Numbered from the stretch's first letter, positions 25,217 to 33,737 are shown. The stretch is DNA of 64,000 bases from Candidatus Rokuibacteriota bacterium (GCA_016184125.1 JACPDG010000037.1:171502-235501); one strand, 5' to 3'. A program made the numbers and translations. The notes: a model not told the origin generated them from the sequence alone.

Positions 25217-26157
25217 TCCACGATCTTCTCATCGCTGCCGCCCAGGCGCTCGCCATCGCGGCGCTGGCCCCCCTCGTCGTCGGGTTCACGCGGCGGCTCA
25301 AGGCCCGTCTCGTCGGCCGCCGCGGGCCGAGCCCGTGGCAGCCGTACGCGGATCTCCGGAAGCTCTTCGCGAAGGAGGTCGTCGTCTCGGAGAACGCCTC
25401 GTGGGTGTTCCGGGCGACGCCGTACGTGCTGTTCGCCGTCATGCTCGTCGCCGCCGCCGTCGTCCCCGTGCTCGTGGCGCGTCCCGCCCCCGCGTTCGCC
25501 GGCAACCTCATCCTCGTGATGTACCTGTTCCTGCTCGGCACGTTCTTCCTCGCCCTGGCCGGTCTCGACACGGCGAGCGCGTTCGGCGGCATGGGCTCGA
25601 GCCGCGAGGTCGCCATCTCCGCGCTCGCGGAGCCCACCGTGATCCTGTCCGTCTTCGCACTGGCGCTCCGCAGCGGCACGATCGACCTCGGCGGTATCGT
25701 GGAGCGGCTCGGCGCCGAGCCGCGGCTGGCGGCGAATCCGGCGCACCTGCTCGCCTTCGGCGCGTTCTTCATCGTGATGCTCGCCGAGACCGGGCGCCTC
25801 CCCGTCGACAACCCGGCGACGCATCTCGAGCTCACGATGATCCACGAGGCGATGGTGCTCGAGTACTCGGGACGCTACCTCGCGCTGGTCGAGTGGGCGT
25901 CGGCGATGAAGCTCACGCTCTTCATGACGCTGCTCGCCAACCTGTTCCTTCCCTGGGGCCTTCCGGGCGGTCTCACCGTCGCCGCGATGGCCGGCGGCCT
26001 GGTCGCCCTCGTGGTGAAGCTCGCGGCGCTGGCGTTGCTGCTCGCCCTCGTCGAGACGAGCGTCGCCAAGCTCCGGCTGTTCCGCGTGCCCGAGCTTCTC
26101 GCCGGCTCGTTCGCCCTGGCGCTCCTGTCCGTGGCGGCGGTGTTCCTGGTCCGATGA
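25213..26157 (+). CDS. HyfC/NuoH-like membrane anchor subunit
   Basis: 314 residues, about eight transmembrane helices. It is similar to HycD/HyfC and NuoH. The Q-module facing loop shows GRRGPSPWQPYADLRKLFAKE near residues 35-55. The conserved acidic loop AETGRLPVDNPATHLELTMIHEAM is near 180-205. The subunit anchors the iron-sulfur arm to the membrane and couples it to ion transfer. It is in the middle of the overlapping gene set. Confidence 0.92.
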   Translation: MIHDLLIAAAQALAIAALAPLVVGFTRRLKARLVGRRGPSPWQPYADLRKLFAKEVVVSENASWVFRATPYVLFAVMLVAAAVVPVLVARPAPAFAGNLILVMYLFLLGTFFLALAGLDTASAFGGMGSSREVAISALAEPTVILSVFALALRSGTIDLGGIVERLGAEPRLAANPAHLLAFGAFFIVMLAETGRLPVDNPATHLELTMIHEAMVLEYSGRYLALVEWASAMKLTLFMTLLANLFLPWGLPGGLTVAAMAGGLVALVVKLAALALLLALVETSVAKLRLFRVPELLAGSFALALLSVAAVFLVR

Positions 26158-26795
26158 GGGAAGTCGCCAACCTCCTCGGGTTCGTCGGCCTGGTCCTGGC
26201 GCTGCTCGTCGTCTGGCGGCAGAGCTGGCGCGGGCGCCTCCGTCTCTTCGTCGCGCAGTCCGCGGTGCTCGCGGTCCTGGCGATCGCGATCGGGCTCTAC
26301 GCCAACCGCCGCGGCCTGCTCGTCGCGGCGCTCGGGTTCGCCGCGCTGAAGGTGTGGATCATCCCACGCGCGCTCACGCGGATCGCGGCGGGACCGCCGG
26401 CGCGCACCGCGTCGCCGCGACGGTCGGCGGCCGCGTCGCTCCTCACCGCGGGCGTGCTCGTCGTGGTCGCGTTCACGATCATGCGCCCCGTGACGGCCGC
26501 CTCCGCGCTGCCGACCGCCGGCGGGATCCCGCTGGCGTTCGGGATGGCGCTCATCGGACTGCTCGTCTGCGTGACCGGCCGCGACGTCCTCGGCCAGATC
26601 CTCGGCTTCCTGCTCTTCGAGAACGGCGTGTTCGCGCTCGCGCTGCTCGCGACGTACGGGCTCCCCGGGCTCGTGGAGGCCGGGGTCTTCCTCGACGTGC
26701 TGGTGATCGTGCTGATCGTCGAGGGCATCGCCGTGCAGATGCGCCGCGAGCACGACTCGCTCGAGGTCGACCGGTTCCAGGAGCTTCGCGGATGA
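26154..26795 (+). CDS. HyfE-like membrane subunit
   Basis: 213 residues with about seven transmembrane helices. It matches the hydrogenase-4 component E family, whose C-terminal half resembles NuoK: GMALIGLLVCVTGRDVLGQILGF, then the FENGVFALAL block with its buried glutamate, then VEAGVFLDVLVIVLIVEG. Part of the proton path between the antiporter-like subunits. Overlaps the flanking genes by 4 nt each. Confidence 0.88.
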   Translation: MREVANLLGFVGLVLALLVVWRQSWRGRLRLFVAQSAVLAVLAIAIGLYANRRGLLVAALGFAALKVWIIPRALTRIAAGPPARTASPRRSAAASLLTAGVLVVVAFTIMRPVTAASALPTAGGIPLAFGMALIGLLVCVTGRDVLGQILGFLLFENGVFALALLATYGLPGLVEAGVFLDVLVIVLIVEGIAVQMRREHDSLEVDRFQELRG

Positions 26796-28219
26796 TGCTG
26801 GTGGCGTTGCTGCTCACGCCGGTCGTCGCCGCCGGGCTGCTGACCATCGCACGCGGGCGCACCGCCGGGCTCGCGCACGCGGGCGCGTCCGGACTCACGC
26901 TCGCGTTCGCGCTCGGCGTCGGCTCCGACGTGCTCGTCGGCACGACGCCATCCGCGCTCGGCGGGCTGCTCAGGGTCGACGGGCTCTCCGCCTGGATGCT
27001 CGCCCTGGTGGCGCTCGTCGGCGGGCTCGCCGCCATCGAGGCGCCGCGCTACGCGCCGCTCGGCGCACGTCACCGCTTCTATCCGTTGTTGCACCTGTTC
27101 GTGTTCACGATGCTGCTCGCGGTCGCGACGGACGACCTCGGGGTGATGTGGGTCGCGATCGAGGGGACGACGCTCGCGTCGGTCTTCCTGGTCAACTTCG
27201 AGCGCACGCGCGCGTCGCTCGAGGCGGCCTACAAGTACCTGTTGCTCTGCTCGGTCGGCATCGCGCTCGCGTTCCTCGGCACGGTCCTCGTCTACTTCGC
27301 CGATGCGTCGAAGGGCGGCCAGGCGGCGGAGGCGCTCAGGTGGAGCCAGCTCCTGCCGCTGGCGGGCGAGCTCGACGCGCGTGTCCTCGAGCTCGCGTTC
27401 GCCTTCCTGCTCGTGGGGTACGGAACGAAGGCGGGGCTCGTGCCGATGCACACGTGGCTGCCGGACGCGCACAGCGAGGCGCCGCCCCCGGTCAGTGCGC
27501 TCATGTCCGGCGTGCTCCTCTCCGTCGGGCTCTACGCGGTCGTGCGCCTCCGCGCCCTCGTCGATGCCAGCGCCGGCCCGCCCGCGTCCGAGCGCATGCT
27601 CCTCGGGCTCGGGCTCCTGTCGATGGCGGCCGCGGCCGCCTTCCTCTGGCGCTCCCGGAACTACAAGCGCATGCTCGCGTACTCGAGCATCGAGCACGTC
27701 GGGCTCGTCTGCCTCGGCCTCGGCTTCGGCGGGCCGTGGGGCGTCGGCGGCGCGCTGCTGCACATCGCCAATCACGCCCTCGCCAAGTCGGTGCTCTTCC
27801 TGCTGGCGGGCCGCATCCGCGCGGCGTACGGCTCCGCCGAGATCGCGGACGTCCAGGGGCTCCTCGCGACACGCCCGGTGACCGGCCGCCTGTTCCTGGC
27901 CGCGATGCTCGCGCTGATGGGCGTGCCGCCGTTCGGGCTGTTCGTCAGCGAGGTGATGATCTTCGGCGCCGGCTTCCAGCAGGGCTTCGTCGTGCTGCCC
28001 GCGCTCGGGCTCGGGCTCCTCGTGATCGCCTTCGCCGGCCTGCTCCGGGCCCTCCACGGGATGCTCTACGGCTCGGCGGCCACCGCGCACGCCGCCGACG
28101 GAGGCGCATGGCTTGCCCCGGTCGTCGCCGCACTCGTCGCGCTCGTCGTGACCGGGCTCGCGTGGCCGCCCGGGCTCGCTGCCGCCCTCGGCGCCATGGC
28201 GACCCTCGTGGGACATTGA
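26792..28219 (+). CDS. HyfF/NuoN-like proton-translocating membrane subunit
   Basis: 475 residues, about 13-14 transmembrane helices, second antiporter-like subunit of the complex. Blocks include VMWVAIEGTTLASVFLV (glutamate), LVGYGTKAGLVPMHTWLPDA (lysine), SALMSGVLLSVGLYAVVRL and LLHIANHALAKSVLFLLAG. HyfF-type subunits carry one proton channel. A pair of family A repeats follows directly and separates it from the large-subunit gene. Confidence 0.9.
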   Translation: MMLVALLLTPVVAAGLLTIARGRTAGLAHAGASGLTLAFALGVGSDVLVGTTPSALGGLLRVDGLSAWMLALVALVGGLAAIEAPRYAPLGARHRFYPLLHLFVFTMLLAVATDDLGVMWVAIEGTTLASVFLVNFERTRASLEAAYKYLLLCSVGIALAFLGTVLVYFADASKGGQAAEALRWSQLLPLAGELDARVLELAFAFLLVGYGTKAGLVPMHTWLPDAHSEAPPPVSALMSGVLLSVGLYAVVRLRALVDASAGPPASERMLLGLGLLSMAAAAAFLWRSRNYKRMLAYSSIEHVGLVCLGLGFGGPWGVGGALLHIANHALAKSVLFLLAGRIRAAYGSAEIADVQGLLATRPVTGRLFLAAMLALMGVPPFGLFVSEVMIFGAGFQQGFVVLPALGLGLLVIAFAGLLRALHGMLYGSAATAHAADGGAWLAPVVAALVALVVTGLAWPPGLAAALGAMATLVGH

Positions 28220-28456
28220 GAGCCGTGAAGAGGGCCGTGAACGAACCCGGTCGTCGAGGAGCGCCACGGCTCCGTCGGGTGCGTCCGCGCACCCCCCGGG
28301 GCGCTCCGAGCGCCGGGGGGCTTGGGGGGCTTCGATAGTCCCCCCATGAGCTATGAGAGCCATGAACGAATCGGGTCGTCGAGGAGCGCCACGGCTTTGC
28401 CGGGGCGCTCCGAGCGCGGGGGGCTTGGGGGGCTTCGATAGTCCCCCCATGAAGTC
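28220..28456 (-). repeat. Family A repeats, two tandem copies in reverse orientation
   Basis: Copies at about 28220-28352 and 28353-28456 both read AACGAA(C/T)C...GTCGTCGAGGAGCGCCACGG and end in TCGATAGTCCCCCCATGA. The first has the nested GGTGCGTCCGCGCACC stem, the second lacks it. They lie inside the hydrogenase-like operon. The final ATG at 28449, at the right edge of the second copy, is the start codon of the large-subunit gene. Confidence 0.9.
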
Positions 28457-30032
28457 AGACGTGCGCCTGAGAGACGACGTCGAGCAGAGGATTCGCGCGG
28501 CCGGCGGCAGCATCAGCACCGGGCCGGACGGACGCCTGCAGGCGCGCATCCGCGACGCCGGCATCCGCCCGCTCGCCGATCGACTCGGCACGCTCGGGCT
28601 CGAGGTCCAGCTCGTCGCCGCCGCGGACACGCGCGAGACATCCGGCGACTTCACGCTCGCCTACGTGTTCGCCCCCCCGACGCTCGCACCGGCGGTCACG
28701 CTGCTGGTGCCCATCGCGGCCGAGCAGCCGGAGTTCCCGTCCCTCGCGACGCGGTCGTTCGCGGCCAGCCGGTTCGAGCGCGAGATCCGCGACCTGTTCG
28801 GTCTGCTGCCGTCCGAGCATCCCGACCCGCGCCGTCTGGCGCTGCACCAGTTCTGGCCCGAGGACTACCACCCGCTTCGCCGCGACACTCCGGCGCGCTC
28901 GGACTTCGTCGACCGCGGTCAGCCCTTCCCGTTCCGCCGCGTCGAGGGCGAGGGCGTGTTCGAGATCACCGTCGGCCCGGTGCACGCCGGGATCATCGAG
29001 CCCGGTCACTTCCGCTTCAGCGTCGAGGGCGAGTCGATCCTGCGTCTCGAGACGCGTCTCGGGTTCGTGCACAAGGGCACCGAGAAGCTGTTCGAGACAC
29101 TGCCCTTCGAGCGCACGTGGGCGCTGGCGGAGCGCGTGAGCGGCGACACGACGGTCGGGCACGCGCTCGCGTACTGCGAGGCGCTCGAGGCGCTCGCGGG
29201 CTGCCGCGTGCCGCCGCGCGCGGCACGACTGCGCGTCGTGCTGCTCGAGCTCGAACGGCTGTGGAACCATGTCGGCGACGTCGGCATGATCGTCAACGAC
29301 ACCGGCTTCGCCTTCGGACACGCGCACTGCTTCCGGCTGCGCGAGGAGCTCTTCCGTCTGAACGAGCGCGTGACGGGCCATCGCCTCCTCCGCGGCGCGG
29401 TGGTGCCAGGCGGCGTCGCGGGCCCGATCGTCAAGGCCGACGTCACGCGCGCGGCCCGGCAGGTCGAGCGGCTCGTCGGCGAGTTCCTCGACGTCGCACG
29501 GCTCTGCCTCGACAACTCGATGGTGCTCGAGCGCCTCCAGGGTACGGGCCGCCTCACGACGAAGACGGCGCGCGAGATGCAGGTGGTCGGGCTGCCGGCC
29601 CGCGCGTCGGGCATCGACGTGGACACGCGCCGCGACGCTGGCCTCGCACCGTATGCCGAGTTCGACGTGCGGGCGGCGGTCCACCATGAGGGCGACGTGT
29701 GGGCACGCACGATGGTCCGCATCGACGAGGCGCGCGAGTCGGCACGCCTGATCGCTCTGGCCGCCACGAAGTCGCCGCACGGGCCGGCGGCGTCGGCGCT
29801 CGGCACGCTCGCACCAAACGCCCACGCCCTCGGCATCGTGGAGGCGTGGCGCGGTCCGGTCGTCTACTGGGTCCTGACGGATGCGGCGGGCCGGCTCACG
29901 CGCGTGAAGGTGAGCGATCCTTCCTTCCGCAACTGGCCGGCGCTCGAGTATGCGGTCCTCGGAAACATCGTTCCGGACTTCCCGCTCTGTAACAAGTCCT
30001 TCAACCTCTCGTACTCCGGCGCCGATCTGTGA
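28449..30032 (+). CDS. HyfG-like (NuoC-NuoD fusion) large subunit without nickel ligands
   Basis: 527 residues. The NuoC-like part (1-150) has RFEREIRDLFGLLP. The NuoD/HycE-like part starts near EITVGPVHAGIIEPGHFRF and contains LRLETRLGFVHKGTEKLFE. In hydrogenases the next motif is RVCGIC; here it is RVSGDTTVGHALAY (near residue 229), so both cysteines are gone. The C-terminal DPCxxC is replaced by PLCNKSFNLSYSG. This is the pattern of energy-converting hydrogenase-related (Ehr) complexes, which cannot carry NiFe and have unknown electron partners. The ATG lies at the edge of a repeat, and the frame is also open through that repeat. Confidence 0.88.
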   Translation: MKSDVRLRDDVEQRIRAAGGSISTGPDGRLQARIRDAGIRPLADRLGTLGLEVQLVAAADTRETSGDFTLAYVFAPPTLAPAVTLLVPIAAEQPEFPSLATRSFAASRFEREIRDLFGLLPSEHPDPRRLALHQFWPEDYHPLRRDTPARSDFVDRGQPFPFRRVEGEGVFEITVGPVHAGIIEPGHFRFSVEGESILRLETRLGFVHKGTEKLFETLPFERTWALAERVSGDTTVGHALAYCEALEALAGCRVPPRAARLRVVLLELERLWNHVGDVGMIVNDTGFAFGHAHCFRLREELFRLNERVTGHRLLRGAVVPGGVAGPIVKADVTRAARQVERLVGEFLDVARLCLDNSMVLERLQGTGRLTTKTAREMQVVGLPARASGIDVDTRRDAGLAPYAEFDVRAAVHHEGDVWARTMVRIDEARESARLIALAATKSPHGPAASALGTLAPNAHALGIVEAWRGPVVYWVLTDAAGRLTRVKVSDPSFRNWPALEYAVLGNIVPDFPLCNKSFNLSYSGADL

Positions 30033-30033
30033 G

Positions 30034-30217
30034 AGGGGTGCCCCGACCTTTGGAGTGGGGGGCCCCGACATGGCCCCCCACGCCCCCCCAGCGCTCGCAA
30101 CCGGCCCGGGAAACCCGGGCCCGTGCTCGAGATCGCGCTCGGCCGGGACCCCGACATGGCCCCCCACCCCCCCCAGCGCTCGCAACCGCGCCCGGCGAAC
30201 CCGGGCCGCGGCTCGAC
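30034..30217 (-). repeat. Family B GC-rich repeat, two copies
   Basis: Copies at about 30051-30130 and 30144-30217 share CCCCGACATGGCCCCCCAC, AGCGCTCGCAACCG and a GCCCGGG/CCCGGGC stem. They are the reverse complement of the 16724-16924 element. They fill the gap after the hydrogenase-like operon and are the only candidate for a transcription end there; no T-rich terminator was seen up to the next gene at 30285. Confidence 0.85.
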
Positions 30218-30284
30218 GCCCGCGGCCTCGCGGTTGCCCGCTTCTTGCAGGTGCTAGGCTGAGAATCATCAGCACGACCCAAGC

Positions 30285-32018
30285 ATGATCGTTCACGTCC
30301 TCGCCTGTGACTACGACGGCACGATCGCCGACCGCGGCCGTCTCGCGCCGGACACCGCAGCCGCGCTCCGCCGGGTCCGGGAGTCCGGACGGAAGGTGAT
30401 GCTCGTCACCGGCCGCATGCTGCCCGACCTGCGTCACGTCTGCCCGGAGGTGGATGCGCTCTTCGACGCCGTCGTCGCCGAGAATGGAGCGGTCCTCTAC
30501 GTTCCCGATCGCCGCGAGGTCAAGATCCTCGGCGACGCGCCCGAGCCGCGGCTCGTCGAGGCGCTGCAGCGACGGCAGGTCCCGTTCGATCTCGGCAGCG
30601 CGATCGTCGCCACGACGGGGCCGTTCGCGGACGCAGCGCTGGATGCGATCCGGGAGACCGGGGTCGAGCGCACGCTCGTGTTCAACAAGGGAGCGCTCAT
30701 GCTACTGCCCGGCGGCGTGACGAAGGGCACCGGCCTCGACGCGGCGCTCGCCCGCATGGAGCTGTCCGCGCACAACGTCGTCGCCGTCGGCGACGCGGAG
30801 AACGACCACGCGTTCCTGAACCTCTGCGAGTTCGCCGTCGCCGTCGCCGACGCCGTCCCCGCGCTTGCCGAACGGGCCGACTTCGTCACACCGGGCCCGG
30901 CGTCCCGGGGCGTGATCGAGCTCATCGACGAGCACGTGCTTCGTGACGCCGTCGACCTCGCCGGGCGCGCGCGGCGGCACCGGCTCGCCATCGGCGAGAC
31001 GTCCGACGGCCACACCGTCCTGCTCTCGCCGCACGCGACCCGGCTCTTCGTCGTCGGCCCCTCCGCGAGCGGCAAGTCCACGCTGACCGGCGTGCTCGTG
31101 GAGCGTCTCGTGGAGCAGGGACGGGCCGTGTGCCTGCTCGATCCCGAGGGCGACTATCAGTCGCTCACGGATCTCGAAGGCGTGGTCGTCCTCGGCGGCA
31201 AGGCGGACCGCGCCCTGCCCACCCGCGAGGAGCTCGCGCAGCTCCTGCGCCGGCCGCGGTCCAGTCTCGTGCTGAACCTCTCCGCCATGTCACGCGCCGA
31301 GAAGGTGCAGTACGGGACCCAGGCGCTCGCCAGCGTCGCTGCCGTGCGCGGGAGTCACGGGTTGCCGCACTGGCTCATCGTCGACGAGGCCCATCACGTC
31401 TTCCCCAAGGACGGCTCGCCCGCGACCGAGCTCATCCTGCGCGGGCGCGATTCCGTCTGCCTGATCACCCTCGACGTCGAGGCCCTCGCCGCCGAGCTCC
31501 GGGCGGCGCCCAACGTCGTGGCGTCCACCGATCTCGACGCCTTCAACACGACGCTCACCGCCATCGCCGAGGCACGCGGCGACGGATCCGCCCGCCTGCC
31601 AGCCGCGCTCGGCGGCGCTGCGCTCGACGCCGGCGAGGCCGCCGTCGCCTGGCTCGACGGAGAGCCGGGCGCGCAGCGGTTCCGGGTCGCGCGGCGCCGG
31701 GTCGAGCACCGGCGCCACGTCCGCAAGTACGTCGAGGGTGAGCTGCCGCCGCACCGGAGCTTCTACTTCCGCGGCGCGAACGGCGCGCTCAACCTGCGCG
31801 CGGCGAACCTCGAGCGGTTCTGCAAACTGGCCGAGGGCGTGGACGAGCAAACGTGGCTGTGGCACTTCCAGCGCGGGGACTACTCGCGCTGGTTGCGGGA
31901 GATGATCAAGGACGCCGAGCTCGCGGACGAGGTGGCTGCGCTCGAAGCGCGGCCGGGCACTGCGAGCGACTCCCGCCGCGCCACCCTCGCCGCGATCCGC
32001 CGTCGCTACGCCGCATGA
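30285..32018 (+). CDS. HAD phosphatase fused to a HerA/FtsK-like P-loop ATPase
   Basis: 577 residues. The first 225 form a Cof-type HAD hydrolase: ACDYDGTIAD (motif I), MLVTGRML (motif II), GVTKGTGLDAAL and VAVGDAENDHAFL (motifs III/IV). The second half is a P-loop ATPase with Walker A VGPSASGKST near residue 258, LLDPEGDYQSL after strand 2 and Walker B WLIVDEAHHVFPK near 365, as in HerA/DUF87 proteins. A fusion of a small-molecule phosphatase to a translocase-like ATPase is odd; the two activities may act on a phosphosugar or nucleic-acid end, but nothing here decides it. It stands alone between repeats and a convergent gene. Confidence 0.82.
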   Translation: MIVHVLACDYDGTIADRGRLAPDTAAALRRVRESGRKVMLVTGRMLPDLRHVCPEVDALFDAVVAENGAVLYVPDRREVKILGDAPEPRLVEALQRRQVPFDLGSAIVATTGPFADAALDAIRETGVERTLVFNKGALMLLPGGVTKGTGLDAALARMELSAHNVVAVGDAENDHAFLNLCEFAVAVADAVPALAERADFVTPGPASRGVIELIDEHVLRDAVDLAGRARRHRLAIGETSDGHTVLLSPHATRLFVVGPSASGKSTLTGVLVERLVEQGRAVCLLDPEGDYQSLTDLEGVVVLGGKADRALPTREELAQLLRRPRSSLVLNLSAMSRAEKVQYGTQALASVAAVRGSHGLPHWLIVDEAHHVFPKDGSPATELILRGRDSVCLITLDVEALAAELRAAPNVVASTDLDAFNTTLTAIAEARGDGSARLPAALGGAALDAGEAAVAWLDGEPGAQRFRVARRRVEHRRHVRKYVEGELPPHRSFYFRGANGALNLRAANLERFCKLAEGVDEQTWLWHFQRGDYSRWLREMIKDAELADEVAALEARPGTASDSRRATLAAIRRRYAA

Positions 32019-32043
32019 CTGCTGGCTGGCGCGGGCTCGGGCG

Positions 32044-32817
32044 CTATGCGGAGCGGTGCCTCGTTGGCGCCGAGGCTCGCCGGATCGATCGTGCAGCCTG
32101 CGTGATTGCGGGCGTCGGCGAGCTCGTCGGCCGTGATGCGCGCGTCCGGACCGCGCGCGCCTCGCGCGGGGGATCCGCCGCCGCCGCCTGCTCCAGCTGA
32201 CGCGGGCTGGCGCCGGCTGCCCGGGCGATCCCCGCCAGCGTCCGGCGCGAGACGACCGACTGCGGCTTCGTGACCGTCACATCCTCGGTGGAGGCGTGCT
32301 CGTCGGCGTGCTTGATCATGAGCCACTGCCGCGGCCCACGCGTGCGCACGAGGGCCCACGAGCCCTTCAGCTTCTTGCCCTCGAGACGGAGCTTCAGCCG
32401 TCCCTTCGCGTACGCGCGCGCGACGTCGTCGACCTCCGGCCACCACGTGCCCCGATCCCAGATCATCACCGTGCCGCCGCCGTACTCGCCTTCCGGAATC
32501 ACGCCCTCGAACTGGTTGTAGTCCATGGGGTGCGGCTCGGTCTCCATCGCGAGCCGCTTGACGGACGGATCGAGGGACGGGCCTTTCGGCACGGCCCACG
32601 AGAGCATCACGCCCTCGTGCTCGAGGCGCACGTCGTAGTGGAGATGGCCGGCGCGGTGCTTTTGCACGACGAACTCGAGCGCCTTCGCTCCGCGCATCTG
32701 GCGGTGAAGCCGCGGCAGCGGCTCCGGCGTGACGTCGAAGCGACGCTTCCGCCGGTACTCCGCGAGATGGCCGTACTGCGACAGGTCCGGGAGGTCCGCG
32801 GGTGCTCTCGTGCTCAT
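32044..32817 (-). CDS. Stand-alone LigD-type 3'-phosphoesterase domain protein
   Basis: 257 residues homologous to the phosphoesterase (PE) domain of the end-joining ligase LigD. The metal-binding core is FVVQKHRAGHLHYDVRLE (two His and the Asp) near residues 50-65. DYNQFEGVIPEGEYGGGTV follows near 100. PE domains trim 3' phosphates or ribonucleotides at broken DNA ends. No Ku, ligase or polymerase gene is nearby. A basic, low-complexity tail of about 60 residues follows the domain. The box TACAAT is 7 nt before the ATG, so the mRNA may be leaderless. Confidence 0.87.
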   Translation of the reverse strand: MSTRAPADLPDLSQYGHLAEYRRKRRFDVTPEPLPRLHRQMRGAKALEFVVQKHRAGHLHYDVRLEHEGVMLSWAVPKGPSLDPSVKRLAMETEPHPMDYNQFEGVIPEGEYGGGTVMIWDRGTWWPEVDDVARAYAKGRLKLRLEGKKLKGSWALVRTRGPRQWLMIKHADEHASTEDVTVTKPQSVVSRRTLAGIARAAGASPRQLEQAAAADPPREARAVRTRASRPTSSPTPAITQAARSIRRASAPTRHRSA

Positions 32818-32824
32818 GTCTCGA

Positions 32825-32830
32825 ATTGTA
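32825..32830 (-). promoter_or_regulatory. -10-like TACAAT seven bases before the phosphoesterase start
   Basis: On the minus strand TACAAT is followed by TCGAGAC and then ATG. That spacing puts the transcription start at the start codon. No clear -35 was found. Confidence 0.4.
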
Positions 32831-32845
32831 CGGTCCGTTAGCCAG

Positions 32846-32980
32846 CTAGCGGTACAGCGCCAGGACCCCGGTGTACGCATGGAAGAAATTCTTGCCCCCG
32901 ACGGGCGCGAACTCCCCGGTGCCGAACACGCCGCCGAGCGGGAACCGGCCGAACCGGGCGCGGATCAGGGGGAGGTCGTG
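32846..32980 (-). pseudogene. Remnant of a FIST-domain protein (C-terminal end only)
   Basis: The minus strand encodes an open stretch ending in FGRFPLGGVFGTGEFAPVGG followed by KNFFHAYTGVLALYR and a stop. This is the usual C-terminal end of FIST_C sensory domains. Upstream the reading frame loses any resemblance and no start codon with a ribosome site exists. It is a decayed or truncated copy lying between the phosphoesterase and the nicotinamidase genes. Confidence 0.55.
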
Positions 32981-33081
32981 CTCCGGCACAGCCCGCCGTT
33001 CGAGAGCGCGGCATCGAGCGCGGCGCCGTCGACATCCGGCGAGACCGCGAGGCCGGAGCCCGCCAGCGGGTCCACGGCAGG

Positions 33082-33684
33082 TCAGGCCGCGAGGCGCTCG
33101 AGGCGCGCGCCTCGCGCACCCGCCGCCGTCATCTCCTCGAGCGCCCGGATGCCATCGCCAGGGTGGACGTCGACCGCGCGTACGCCGTCCTCGAGCACGA
33201 ACACCTCGAAACCTCGGGCGAGGGCGTCGAGCACGCTGGCCTTCACGCAGTAGTCGGTGGCGAGACCACCGACGAAGAGACGCCTGACGTCCCGTGCCGC
33301 CAGCGCCGCCTCGAGGCTCCGTCCATCGACCGTGGTCGCCTCGAACGCCGAGTAGGCGTCGGCCTCGGGATCCATGCCCTTCGACACGATGTCAGTTGCA
33401 GCCGGCAGACGCAAGTCCGGGTGAAATGCCGCTCCCCGAGTGTCCTGCACGCAGTGGGGCGGCCACGCACCACCCCACGCCTGGAAATGCCTGGTGCGCG
33501 CCGGGTGCCAGTCGCGGGACGCGAAGACCGGGGCACCGGCGCGTGCGAATCGCTCGGCGTAGGCGTTGAGCACGGGCACGACCCGGTCGCCCTCCGGGAC
33601 GGCGAGCGCCCCACCCGGGCAGAAGTCGTTCTGCACGTCGACGATCAGCAGCGCGTCGCGAACGGGATCGACATCGAGCCTCAT
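33082..33684 (-). CDS. pncA: Nicotinamidase (isochorismatase-like cysteine hydrolase)
   Basis: 200-residue amidase converting nicotinamide to nicotinate in the NAD salvage path. The catalytic triad can be read: Asp in LIVDVQNDFCPGG, Lys in DIVSKGMD, Cys in GGLATDYCVKAS. Metal-site residues Asp and His are in SRDWHPARTRHF. GAGGAGGG precedes the ATG by about 7 nt. The 3' end is next to a FIST gene remnant. Confidence 0.93.
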   Translation of the reverse strand: MRLDVDPVRDALLIVDVQNDFCPGGALAVPEGDRVVPVLNAYAERFARAGAPVFASRDWHPARTRHFQAWGGAWPPHCVQDTRGAAFHPDLRLPAATDIVSKGMDPEADAYSAFEATTVDGRSLEAALAARDVRRLFVGGLATDYCVKASVLDALARGFEVFVLEDGVRAVDVHPGDGIRALEEMTAAGARGARLERLAA

Positions 33685-33737
33685 CGTCGGCCCTCCTCGA
33701 CCTCATCGTACGTCCCCGGCGCAACGGTCAGAGAGAA

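Noticed and set aside
28353-28448. Repeat-derived peptide MNESGRRGAPRL... as a separate small gene or leader peptide
   Set aside because: The frame is open because the repeat lacks stop codons; there is no ribosome site. It is mentioned as a possible extension only.
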